Below are positions 8,378 to 16,878 of a DNA stretch of 64,000 nt, piece after piece. Every line of letters starts with the position of its first letter. The stretch's first letter is position 1. The stretch is taken from assembly GCF_021245805.1 (NCBI RefSeq), contig NZ_JAJJNF010000008.1, forward strand, positions 62,001 through 126,000. Reading direction: 5' to 3'. A model generated the notes under the pieces. It worked only from the letters and a program-made list of their open reading frames with translations, made no database searches and was not told where the DNA came from. A program made the position numbers and the translations under genes. This DNA comes from Mangrovimonas futianensis (GTDB lineage Bacteria > Bacteroidota > Bacteroidia > Flavobacteriales > Flavobacteriaceae).

Positions 8378-8456
8378 CAACTAACTAACCAACTATATGA
8401 TAAAATTAACGCATTTCTTTTAAGTATATTATTCTGATAGGATTTTTAACTTAACT

Positions 8457-11066
8457 TTAATATTCCTCAGTAATTAAATCTCCTTGATTTCTGAAAACCA
8501 ATTTGTCGTCAAAAGCATCTAGTAAAATAATACTATCTGTACTTATTCTACCAGATAAGATTTCTTTACTCAATTCATTCAAAACTTCTTTTTGAATGAC
8601 TCTTTTCACAGGTCTGGCACCATACTCTGGATTATAGCCTTTTTGAGCTAAGTAGTCAACGGCCTCTTTTGTTGCATCAAAAGTGATACCTTGTTTAGAG
8701 ATCATTTTGGTTAAACCTTTTAATTGAAGTTCAACAATATCATGGATATTCTCTTGCGTTAATGGTGTAAACATGATGGTGTCATCAATCCTATTTAAAA
8801 ACTCGGGTCTAACTGATTTTTTCAATAAACCTAAAACCCCAATTTTTGCAATTTCCATGGCTGCTTCAATATCCTTAGTAGCTTCAAACTTTTCTTGGAT
8901 AATATGGCTTCCCATATTTGAAGTCATAATGATAATCGTGTTTTTGAAATCTGCAATTCGACCTTTATTATCTGTAAGTCTTCCTTCATCCAATACTTGT
9001 AATAGGATGTTGAAGGTATCGGGATGTGCTTTTTCAATTTCATCCAACAATACAACGGAGTAGGGCTTACGTCTTACAGCTTCGGTTAATTGTCCTCCTT
9101 CGTCATAACCTACGTAACCTGGAGGTGCTCCAACCAATCTACTCACTGCGTGACGTTCTTGATATTCACTCATATCAATCCTAGTCATAGCATTTTCATC
9201 GTCAAATAAGTATTCGGCAAGGGCTTTAGCCAACTCAGTTTTACCTACACCGGTTGTTCCTAAAAATAGAAATGTACCAATTGGTTTTTGCGGATTTTGT
9301 AAGCCTGCACGAGATCTTCTTACGGCATCACTTACTGCTTGTATAGCTTCTTCTTGACCAACCACACGTTTGTGTAACTCATCTTCTAGTTTTAAAAGTT
9401 TCTCTCTTTCACTTTGAAGCATTTTGGTCACAGGAATGCCTGTCCATTTGGCTACAACTTCTGCAATATCATCATAAGTAACTTCTTCTTTGATAAGGGA
9501 ATTATTAGCTTGATTTTCTAAAAGTTCTTTTTGAAGACCATCTAGTTTTTCTTGAGCTTCTTTGATCTTACCATATCTTATTTCGGCTACTTTCCCATAA
9601 TCACCTTCTCGTTCAGCTCTTTCTGCATCTAATTTAAAATTTTCAATTTCCAATTTGATGGCTTGAATATTCTCAACCAATTCTTTTTCGCTCTTCCATT
9701 TAGCATAAATTTCATTGCGTTCTTCTTTTAGATTGGCTAAATCAGAACTTAAAGATTTTAATTTGGCTTCATCCTTTTCACGTTTAATGGCTTCTATTTC
9801 AATTTCCAATTGCATGATTTTTCTATCCAAAACATCCAATTCTTCAGGTTTTGAATTGATTTCCATACGCAATTTGGAAGCAGCCTCATCCATTAAGTCA
9901 ATGGCTTTATCAGGTAAAAATCGATTGGTAATATATCTTTCTGACAATTCCACGGCACCAATAATGGCCTCGTCTTTAATGCGAACCTTATGGTGTGCCT
10001 CATATTTCTCTTTAATTCCACGTAAAATGGATATAGCACTTTCAGTATCAGGTTCATCTACCATGACCTTTTGAAAACGTCTTTCTAAGGCCTTATCCTT
10101 CTCAAAATACTTTTGATATTCGTCTAGCGTTGTTGCACCTATAGATCGTAACTCACCTCTTGCTAAGGCAGGTTTCAAAATGTTGGCAGCATCCATAGCT
10201 CCTTGACCACCGCCAGCTCCTACAAGTGTATGTATCTCGTCTATAAACAATACAATGTCACCTTCGCTGGATGTTACTTCCTTAATAACAGCTTTTAAAC
10301 GTTCTTCAAATTCACCTTTGTATTTAGCACCGGCAATTAGAGCTCCCATATCTAAAGCATAAATTTGCTTATCCTTTAAATTTTCAGGGACGTCACCATC
10401 CACTATCCTGTGAGCCAATCCTTCTGCTATGGCTGTTTTACCGGTTCCTGGTTCACCCACCAGAATAGGATTGTTCTTAGTTCTTCTGGATAGAATTTGC
10501 AGAATACGTCTTATTTCCTCATCCCTACCTATAACCGGATCTAATTTGCCGTCTTTGGCCAATTGATTTAGGTTTTTGGCATATTTATTAAGGGAATTGT
10601 AGGTGTCTTCCTGACTTTGGGAAGTGACTCGATCTCCTTTTCTCAGTTCCTCAATGGCAGCTTTTAAGTCTTTTTCTGTGACTCCTTGGTCTTTCAGCAT
10701 TTGTCCAATTTTACTATTGGATTTAAAAACAGCCAAAATGAGGTGCTCTATAGAAACGAAATCATCGTTCATTTTTTTTGCAATGATGGATGCTTCGTTT
10801 AAAGTTTTTGAAGCTTCTCTTGAAAGCATAATATCTCCACCAGATACCTTAGAAAAACTTTCCAACTGTTTGTCTAAAGCCTGTTCTAATATCGATGTAT
10901 TGACATTTAATTTTTTAAGAATAAATGGCAAAACATTTTCATCAACTTCAAGAATGGCTTTAAATAAATGTTCGTTCTCAATTTGTTGATGTCCAAAGCC
11001 TTGTGCTAGCTGTTGCGCTTGCTGAACGGCTTCTTGTGATTTGATTGTATAATTGTTGAAATTCAT
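8457..11066 (-). CDS. clpB: ATP-dependent disaggregase ClpB
   Basis: 869 residues, full length. ClpB is a cytoplasmic AAA+ chaperone that threads proteins out of aggregates with DnaK. It has the double Clp N-domain (about 1-145), first AAA+ module with Walker A GEPGTGKT (about 205) and Walker B VLFIDEIH, the long coiled-coil middle domain rich in Glu/Lys (about 400-530) that separates ClpB from ClpA/C, second AAA+ module with GTTGVGKTELAKALAEYLF (about 605) and VVLLDEIEKAHPD, and the C-terminal D2-small domain. It appears to be monocistronic, with the hairpin at 8329-8377 behind it. No heat-shock operator such as CIRCE is visible upstream. Confidence 0.97.
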   Translation of the reverse strand: MNFNNYTIKSQEAVQQAQQLAQGFGHQQIENEHLFKAILEVDENVLPFILKKLNVNTSILEQALDKQLESFSKVSGGDIMLSREASKTLNEASIIAKKMNDDFVSIEHLILAVFKSNSKIGQMLKDQGVTEKDLKAAIEELRKGDRVTSQSQEDTYNSLNKYAKNLNQLAKDGKLDPVIGRDEEIRRILQILSRRTKNNPILVGEPGTGKTAIAEGLAHRIVDGDVPENLKDKQIYALDMGALIAGAKYKGEFEERLKAVIKEVTSSEGDIVLFIDEIHTLVGAGGGQGAMDAANILKPALARGELRSIGATTLDEYQKYFEKDKALERRFQKVMVDEPDTESAISILRGIKEKYEAHHKVRIKDEAIIGAVELSERYITNRFLPDKAIDLMDEAASKLRMEINSKPEELDVLDRKIMQLEIEIEAIKREKDEAKLKSLSSDLANLKEERNEIYAKWKSEKELVENIQAIKLEIENFKLDAERAEREGDYGKVAEIRYGKIKEAQEKLDGLQKELLENQANNSLIKEEVTYDDIAEVVAKWTGIPVTKMLQSEREKLLKLEDELHKRVVGQEEAIQAVSDAVRRSRAGLQNPQKPIGTFLFLGTTGVGKTELAKALAEYLFDDENAMTRIDMSEYQERHAVSRLVGAPPGYVGYDEGGQLTEAVRRKPYSVVLLDEIEKAHPDTFNILLQVLDEGRLTDNKGRIADFKNTIIIMTSNMGSHIIQEKFEATKDIEAAMEIAKIGVLGLLKKSVRPEFLNRIDDTIMFTPLTQENIHDIVELQLKGLTKMISKQGITFDATKEAVDYLAQKGYNPEYGARPVKRVIQKEVLNELSKEILSGRISTDSIILLDAFDDKLVFRNQGDLITEEY

Positions 11067-11263
11067 AATGATATCTTACTTTGCGAATTACCTAGGTCAA
11101 CAATCTTACCAATTAAAAGAGGCAGACAAAATGTCTTTTAAATCGAGAAATCGCGTGACTTTTAGTCAGTTGTGCTTTTTTGGATTTTACTTCAATTTTT
11201 ATTCAATATAAGTGTTAATTGGCAATATTGGGTATTAAAATGATTTCATTGGATTGGTTTCTT

Positions 11264-11271
11264 TATATTTG
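11264..11271 (+). promoter_or_regulatory. Candidate -7 element for the DUF885 gene
   Basis: TATATTTG fits TAnnTTTG and lies 22 bases before the ATG at 11294. No TTG triplet is found at 19-base spacing. Confidence 0.4.
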
Positions 11272-11293
11272 AATATTAACCAATTACATAGAT

Positions 11294-13069
11294 ATGAGAA
11301 AAGTTTTGTTTTTTGCTGTTGTCGTTTTTTTCGCATGCTCTTGCCAAGAGGAAGTTAAAGAACCGACTCCAAATGCAGGTGAAGAATTATCACAGTTACT
11401 ATCAGATTACAGTGAAGAAGGCTATTCATTAAACCCTTTAATTGCTACAAGTGCTGGGGATGATAGATTTAATGATCAGTTCCCCGATTTTTTGTCGGAA
11501 TCCTATAGGGCTAAAAGCAAAGAATATTTCACAAAATATAAAAAGGCGGTTTTAGCGATAGATGATTCTTTATTGACTGATACGGAGTTGATGAGTAAAA
11601 AGGTATTGCTTTGGGAATGTGACATGAACTTGGATGGATTTCAGTTTAGGAAAGATTTAATGCCCATAGATCAAATGTGGTCTGCTAATTTGGACTTCAA
11701 TCAGTTAGCCAGTGGCACAACGGCACAACCTTTTAAAACAGTAGAAGATTATGATAATTGGTTGAAAAGGGTGGATGGTTATTTGGTTTGGTTGGCTTCA
11801 GCAAAGAAGAATATGAAAGAAGGTTCCCGAAAAGGTTATGTGCTTCCTAAAACTTTAATAGTCAAGGTAATTCCGCAATTTGAATCCTTGGCTCATGGCC
11901 CGGTAGAAGACCATTTATTCTATTCTCCTATTAAACTGTTTCCAGATTCCTTTTCTGATGAAGAAAAATCAAGATTGACCGAATCTTATTCAAAAATGGT
12001 GGAGAATAAAATCATTCCAGCTTATGCTGATATGGCGACCTATTTAAAAGAAGACTATTTGCCTTTAGGAAGGGAAAGTAGTGGTATGGCTGCCACACCT
12101 CTTGGAGATAGCTATTATCCCCATCAAATTAAAAAATATACAACCACTAACATGTCGGCAGATGAAATCCACAACCTAGGATTAAGTGAAGTGGCTCGCA
12201 TTAGAGGTGAAATGGAAGCCGTAAAAAAACAAGTGGGCTTTGAGGGTGACCTCAATTCATTTTTTGATTACATCAGGAATAATAAAGAGTTGATGCCTTT
12301 TACAGAACGTTCACAGGTATTGGCTTTTTATGATAGTATTCATAAAGTCATGCAACCACAATTGGATAAAATGTTTGGAAAGCAACCGAAGACTGCTTTT
12401 GAAGTAAGGCGCACAGAACCTTTCAGGGAAAAGTCGGCTGCGGCAAATTACAGTCCGGGCTCTTTAGATGGTACTCGACCAGGTATTTTTTATACCCCCA
12501 TTCCTAATGTAGAGGAATATAATGTATTTGATAAAGAAGATTTGTTTTTGCATGAAGCTATTCCTGGTCATCATTTTCAATGCTCATTGCAACAAGAAAA
12601 TGAGGATTTGCCAATGTTTAGAAAAACCTTGTGGTATAGTGCTTATGGAGAAGGATGGGCTTTATATTCAGAATCCTTAGGAACCGAGTTGGGACTTTAT
12701 AAAGACCCGTATCAATATTTTGGGATGTTGAGTAGTGAAATTCATAGAGCAATTCGTTTGGTGGTTGATACAGGTATTCATGCTAAGGGTTGGACAAGAG
12801 AAGAGGCCATTAAATACTCCTTAGAAAATGAGGCAGAAGATGCAGCAAGTATAGAAAGTGAAATAGAACGCTACATGGCCAATCCGGGACAAGCTTTATC
12901 CTATAAAATAGGGCAACTTAAAATTATTGAAATGAGAAAGAAGGCAGAGCAGGAATTGGGTGATAAATTTGATATTAAGGATTTTCATGATCAGATCTTG
13001 GAAACCGGGTGTGTTCCTTTAGCTCTTTTGGAAGAGCGGATGAACCAATGGATAGCATCTGCAAAATAA
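11294..13069 (+). CDS. DUF885 family lipoprotein, zincin-like
   Basis: 591 residues. The signal peptide ends in a lipobox (FFACSCQE), so the protein is probably lipid-anchored. The C-terminal half has LHEAIPGHHFQ, the HExxxGHH motif of DUF885 proteins, which are related to zinc metallopeptidases of the M32/M3 type, followed by YGEGWALYSESLG that could give the third ligand. DUF885 proteins are annotated only as peptidase-like; the substrate is unknown. A strong terminator follows directly, so it is a single-gene unit. Confidence 0.85.
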   Translation: MRKVLFFAVVVFFACSCQEEVKEPTPNAGEELSQLLSDYSEEGYSLNPLIATSAGDDRFNDQFPDFLSESYRAKSKEYFTKYKKAVLAIDDSLLTDTELMSKKVLLWECDMNLDGFQFRKDLMPIDQMWSANLDFNQLASGTTAQPFKTVEDYDNWLKRVDGYLVWLASAKKNMKEGSRKGYVLPKTLIVKVIPQFESLAHGPVEDHLFYSPIKLFPDSFSDEEKSRLTESYSKMVENKIIPAYADMATYLKEDYLPLGRESSGMAATPLGDSYYPHQIKKYTTTNMSADEIHNLGLSEVARIRGEMEAVKKQVGFEGDLNSFFDYIRNNKELMPFTERSQVLAFYDSIHKVMQPQLDKMFGKQPKTAFEVRRTEPFREKSAAANYSPGSLDGTRPGIFYTPIPNVEEYNVFDKEDLFLHEAIPGHHFQCSLQQENEDLPMFRKTLWYSAYGEGWALYSESLGTELGLYKDPYQYFGMLSSEIHRAIRLVVDTGIHAKGWTREEAIKYSLENEAEDAASIESEIERYMANPGQALSYKIGQLKIIEMRKKAEQELGDKFDIKDFHDQILETGCVPLALLEERMNQWIASAK

Positions 13070-13072
13070 TAG

Positions 13073-13100
13073 AAACCTCCTTTAATGGAGGTTTTTTTTT
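13073..13100 (+). terminator. Intrinsic terminator of the DUF885 gene
   Basis: AAACCTCC-TTTAAT-GGAGGTTT followed by a run of T, 4 bases after the stop. Confidence 0.9.
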
Positions 13101-13225
13101 GAATACAAATCATCGATAAAAAAAGGGAATGTATAATCTCAGTAGGATTTAAGGTTGTTATTTTAAATCATTATTTTCGCGCTGTAAGAAGAAAAAACTT
13201 TTACGACTTAGAAAAGAAAATTTTT

Positions 13226-13630
13226 ATGTCCTTATTTAATAAAATCTTTAAAACATCGCCTAACTCTCAACCTGAGAAGGAATTTCACTGGCAGGAATTA
13301 AAAACCGAAGAGCAATTGGAAAGCATTACAGAGCAAAGTCATGTAAAGCCACAATTGATCTTTAAGCATTCAACTAGATGTGGAATTTCTCGAATGGTCA
13401 AAACACAATTTGAAAGAAATTATGAGGTAGATCCGCAAGATGCCGGAGTTCATTATTTAGATTTAATCTCTTTTAGAGAGGTTTCAAATTCGATAGCAAA
13501 TAAATTTGACGTCATTCATGAATCCCCTCAATTAATAATTTTAAAGAATGGTAAGGTTCAAAAGCATGAATCTCATGGTGCTATCAATGATTTACCATTA
13601 AAACAAATCATTGAGAAACAGGTCTCTTAA
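13226..13630 (+). CDS. ytxJ: YtxJ-type monothiol thioredoxin-like protein (bacillithiol system)
   Basis: 134 residues, cytoplasmic, no signal peptide. The thioredoxin-like fold is marked by LIFKHSTRCGISRMVKTQF, where the active-site motif is a single-cysteine CGIS, and by the cis-proline region ESPQLIILKNGKV. YtxJ proteins belong to the bacillithiol system and are thought to remove bacillithiol from protein thiols; this is family knowledge. Its presence implies the cell makes bacillithiol, although no bsh gene is in the window. It stands alone between the DUF885 gene and pheT. Confidence 0.85.
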   Translation: MSLFNKIFKTSPNSQPEKEFHWQELKTEEQLESITEQSHVKPQLIFKHSTRCGISRMVKTQFERNYEVDPQDAGVHYLDLISFREVSNSIANKFDVIHESPQLIILKNGKVQKHESHGAINDLPLKQIIEKQVS

Positions 13631-13700
13631 ATAGTTATTTAGTTAATTTAATTAAATAGGATTTATAACGTGAAATTATCTACAAATTTCACGACAATAT

Positions 13701-13730
13701 TTGATACCTCTACACAATATTTTATCTTTG
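13701..13730 (+). promoter_or_regulatory. pheT promoter
   Basis: TTG at 13701-13703, 19 bases, then TATCTTTG at 13723-13730: an exact match to the Bacteroidota housekeeping promoter. The leader before the ATG at 13754 would be about 19 bases. Confidence 0.8.
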
Positions 13731-13753
13731 CCACCCTATATTAGAACATACTT

Positions 13754-16180
13754 ATGAAGATTTCATACAACTGGTTAAAACAATTCATTAAGATAAATTG
13801 GACACCTGAAAAAACAGGTGAATTACTTACAGATTTAGGTCTCGAGGTTGAAGGGATAGAAGCTTTTCAATCTGTAAAAGGAGGTTTGGAAGGAATTGTG
13901 GTTGGAGAAGTCTTAACCTGTGTTCAGCATCCAAATGCCGACCGATTAAAGGTCACCACAGTCAATATAGGAGAAGGAGAGCCTTTACAGATTGTTTGTG
14001 GAGCACCAAATGTAGCAGCAGGACAAAAAGTTCCGGTTGCTACCATTGGAACAACGTTATATACTGCCGAAGGTGAATCTTGGGAAATTAAGAAAGGAAA
14101 GATTAGGGGAGAGGCTAGTCATGGAATGATATGTGCTGAAGATGAACTTGGATTAGGAACCTCTCACGACGGTATTATGGTTTTGAACGAGGACTTAAAA
14201 CCTGGAACCTTGGCTTCTGAGATATTTGATGTAGAAAACGACCATGTTTTTGAAATTGGTTTAACTCCAAACAGAGCTGATGCCATGAGTCATTATGGAG
14301 TGGCACGAGATTTAAAGGCAGGTTTTTTACAAAATGATATTCATTCTGAATTAATTACGCCGTCAGTAAGTGCTTTTCATGTAGACAACAGAACTTTGAA
14401 GGTGGATATTGAGATTGAAAGCAAAAAACTGGCTCCTAGATATTGTGGTGTAACGATTTCAGGAATAAAGGTTCAAGAATCTCCGGCCTGGTTACAAAAC
14501 AGGTTGAAGGCTATAGGATTAACTCCTAAAAATAATGTTGTAGATATCACCAATTATGTGCTCCATGAATTAGGTCAGCCACTTCACGCTTTTGATGCCA
14601 CTAAAATTACAGGGAACAAAGTAGTGGTTAAAACGTTGCCCACAGGAACCAAGTTTAAAACTTTGGATGGCATAGAACGTGAACTTCATGAAGATGACTT
14701 AATGATATGTAATGCTGAAAAGCCAATGTGTATTGCAGGGGTTTTTGGAGGTGAAGATTCCGGAGTGACAGAAGGAACAACAAGTATTTTCTTGGAAAGT
14801 GCTTATTTCAATCCGGTGAGTGTCAGAAAAACAGCCAAACGCCATGGATTAAATACCGATGCGTCATTCAGATTTGAAAGAGGAATAGATCCAAATATTA
14901 CTGAATATGCCTTAAAGAGAGCTGCCTTGTTGATTGTTGAGTTGACGGGCGGGAAAATATCTAGTGACATCATGGATTTTTATCCTAAAAAAATAGACGA
15001 TTTTCAAGTTAGATTAACCTTTGACCATGTCAACAAATTAATCGGACAGGAAATACCAAAAGATACAATTAAGCAAATTTTGACATCCTTGGACATTAAA
15101 ATTAACAATGTCACTGAGGCTGGTTTGGGATTGACTATTCCTGCATACCGCAATGATGTGCAAAGGGAAGTTGATGTTATTGAAGAGATTTTAAGAGTTT
15201 ACGGATATAACAATATAGAAACCACAGAAAAATTAAACGCTTCTATTTCAAATTCCAGTCGCTTTGAGGATTATAAGTTGCAAAATGTAGTAGGGAACCA
15301 ATTAGTGTCTCAAGGTTTTTATGAAATTTTATCAAACTCTTTGACAACTCCAGAATATTCTGAGTTAAGCGAACAATTAAAAGAAGAGCAACAGGTGAAA
15401 ATGTTGAATCCTTTGAGCAATGACCTGGGTGTTATGAGACAAAGTTTACTGTTTTCAGGTCTGGAAGCTGTCAGTCATAATATCAATAGAAGACGTGATA
15501 ATTTAAAATTGTTTGAATTCGGTAAAACGTATTTTGATTTTGGTGGAAAGAGAGAAGAATTCAAAAAATTATCGGTTTTAGTTTCTGGAGATAAGCTTCA
15601 GGAGCGTTGGAACGCAGCCGCAAAACCGAGTGACTTTTTCTTTTTGAAGGGAACTGTTACAGCTATTTTGTCTCGCTTGGGATTAAATAGATTTAAAGTG
15701 TCACCTTTTAAAAATGATGTTTTTAGTGAAGGTATCAGTTTGTCAATAGGGAAAACAACTTTAGTGGAGTTTGGACTGGTTAAAAAATCTATTTTGAAGA
15801 AGTTTGGAATCGACCAACATGTTCTTTTTGCAGATTTTAATTGGGACCATGTTCTTGATATGGCCAAACATAACAAGGTTGCCTATACTGAAATTCCAAA
15901 ATATCCTGAGGTGAGAAGGGATTTTGCTTTATTAATTGATGAGCATGTAACCTTTGAGGATATTGATAAAATAGCTTCGCAAACGGAGAAGGTTCTTTTG
16001 AAAGATGTTGATTTATTTGATGTTTATCAAGGAAGTAATTTACCTAAAGGGAAAAAGAGTTATGCTGTAAGTTTTACATTACAGGATGAGAAAAAGACCT
16101 TGACAGATAAGCAAATTGATAAGATTATGAGTAAGCTTCAAACCAACTTTGAAAAGCAGTTGGGAGCTGAATTGAGATAA
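13754..16180 (+). CDS. pheT: Phenylalanine-tRNA ligase beta subunit
   Basis: 808 residues, full length. Together with PheS it charges tRNA-Phe. Domain order: N-terminal MKISYNWLKQFI, OB-fold tRNA-binding domain (VVGEVLTCVQHPNADRLKV, about 48-66), B3/B4 editing domain with NNVVDITNYVLHELGQPLHAFD, B5 domain (about 400-480), catalytic-like core and C-terminal anticodon-binding FDX-ACB domain (YPEVRRDFALLID to the end). pheS is not adjacent, as is common in Bacteroidota. Confidence 0.97.
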   Translation: MKISYNWLKQFIKINWTPEKTGELLTDLGLEVEGIEAFQSVKGGLEGIVVGEVLTCVQHPNADRLKVTTVNIGEGEPLQIVCGAPNVAAGQKVPVATIGTTLYTAEGESWEIKKGKIRGEASHGMICAEDELGLGTSHDGIMVLNEDLKPGTLASEIFDVENDHVFEIGLTPNRADAMSHYGVARDLKAGFLQNDIHSELITPSVSAFHVDNRTLKVDIEIESKKLAPRYCGVTISGIKVQESPAWLQNRLKAIGLTPKNNVVDITNYVLHELGQPLHAFDATKITGNKVVVKTLPTGTKFKTLDGIERELHEDDLMICNAEKPMCIAGVFGGEDSGVTEGTTSIFLESAYFNPVSVRKTAKRHGLNTDASFRFERGIDPNITEYALKRAALLIVELTGGKISSDIMDFYPKKIDDFQVRLTFDHVNKLIGQEIPKDTIKQILTSLDIKINNVTEAGLGLTIPAYRNDVQREVDVIEEILRVYGYNNIETTEKLNASISNSSRFEDYKLQNVVGNQLVSQGFYEILSNSLTTPEYSELSEQLKEEQQVKMLNPLSNDLGVMRQSLLFSGLEAVSHNINRRRDNLKLFEFGKTYFDFGGKREEFKKLSVLVSGDKLQERWNAAAKPSDFFFLKGTVTAILSRLGLNRFKVSPFKNDVFSEGISLSIGKTTLVEFGLVKKSILKKFGIDQHVLFADFNWDHVLDMAKHNKVAYTEIPKYPEVRRDFALLIDEHVTFEDIDKIASQTEKVLLKDVDLFDVYQGSNLPKGKKSYAVSFTLQDEKKTLTDKQIDKIMSKLQTNFEKQLGAELR

Positions 16181-16184
16181 GAAA

Positions 16185-16206
16185 AAAGCCTGCAAATGCA
16201 GGCTTT
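16185..16206. terminator. Bidirectional terminator pheT / csp
   Basis: AAAGCCTGCA-AA-TGCAGGCTTT, a perfect 10-bp stem with T-rich flanks on both strands, between two convergent genes. Confidence 0.88.
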
Positions 16207-16235
16207 ATTTTTTCGAATTCAATAAGCTAAAATAT

Positions 16236-16427
16236 CTAGATGACCTTAACGTTTACTGCATTCATACCCTTTCTACCTTCCCTTAAATCGTACTCTACTT
16301 CATCACCTTGGCTAATTTTGTCGATTAATCCGGAAACGTGAACAAAATGTTCGTTGTTAGTTTCGTCTTCTACGATGAATCCAAATCCTTTAGATTCATT
16401 GAAGAACTTTACTGTACCTTTACTCAT
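16236..16427 (-). CDS. Cold-shock domain protein (CspA family)
   Basis: 63 residues, a single cold-shock domain. The RNP1-like motif KGFGFI and the RNP2-like motif HFVHVS are present, as is the usual MSKGTVKFFNESKGFGF start. It binds single-stranded RNA/DNA and acts as an RNA chaperone. It ends against the terminator shared with pheT. I find no clear -7 element just upstream; CspA-type genes often have long leaders, but none can be drawn with confidence. Confidence 0.93.
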   Translation of the reverse strand: MSKGTVKFFNESKGFGFIVEDETNNEHFVHVSGLIDKISQGDEVEYDLREGRKGMNAVNVKVI

Positions 16428-16612
16428 TATATTATTAAAAAAATTATTAAAGTATAAATATAGTCTTTTAGTTTGATGTTTAGGTTAAGAGAAGGAAAAA
16501 AATAAAAAAATTGAATTTCAATCAGTTAAATTTTCAAATTAAGAATTCCGATAACCATGCACTTATAAAGGATATTTCGTATATTTAGGTATAATGTTTA
16601 AATAAAAAAGTT

Positions 16613-16846
16613 ATGGATTCATCCTACAGTAAAATCTATACAGGAAGCTTTATTATAGCACAATTAATTGTGGATAAGCTTACGGCAATAGGAATAACCC
16701 CTATCGTTAAAGATGAAACCGAGTCAGGTAGATTGGCTGGCTTTGGATCTTCAGTACCTGGGTATCAGGAATTATTTGTAAGTGAAGATGAACTTGAGGC
16801 CGCTATTCCAATAGTGGAAAGTGTGACCACCGAGTTGCAAGAATAA
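16613..16846 (+). CDS. DUF2007 domain protein
   Basis: 77 residues, small and soluble. The pattern YTGSFIIAQLIVDKLTAIGI, then a Val/Glu-rich middle and VPGYQELFVSEDEL, matches DUF2007, a small domain described as a putative signal-transducing protein. No catalytic residues are evident. It is a single-gene unit with its own strong terminator. Function unknown. Confidence 0.75.
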   Translation: MDSSYSKIYTGSFIIAQLIVDKLTAIGITPIVKDETESGRLAGFGSSVPGYQELFVSEDELEAAIPIVESVTTELQE

Positions 16847-16873
16847 AAAAGCCTCTTTTTAAGAGGCTTTTTT
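16845..16873. terminator. Bidirectional terminator DUF2007 / ABC-F
   Basis: AAAAAAGCCTCTT-TTT-AAGAGGCTTTTTT, a perfect 13-bp stem with A- and T-runs, between convergent genes. Confidence 0.92.
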
Positions 16874-16878
16874 AATAA

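Noticed and set aside
8162..8380. 72-codon minus-strand reading frame overlapping the start of the deoC paralogue
   Set aside because: Composition is poly-Phe/Lys from AT-rich DNA, it spans the hairpin region after clpB and has no recognisable domain.
9715..10074. Long antisense reading frames within clpB and other conserved genes
   Set aside because: They are opposite-strand shadows of well-conserved proteins and have no domains, starts or promoters of their own.
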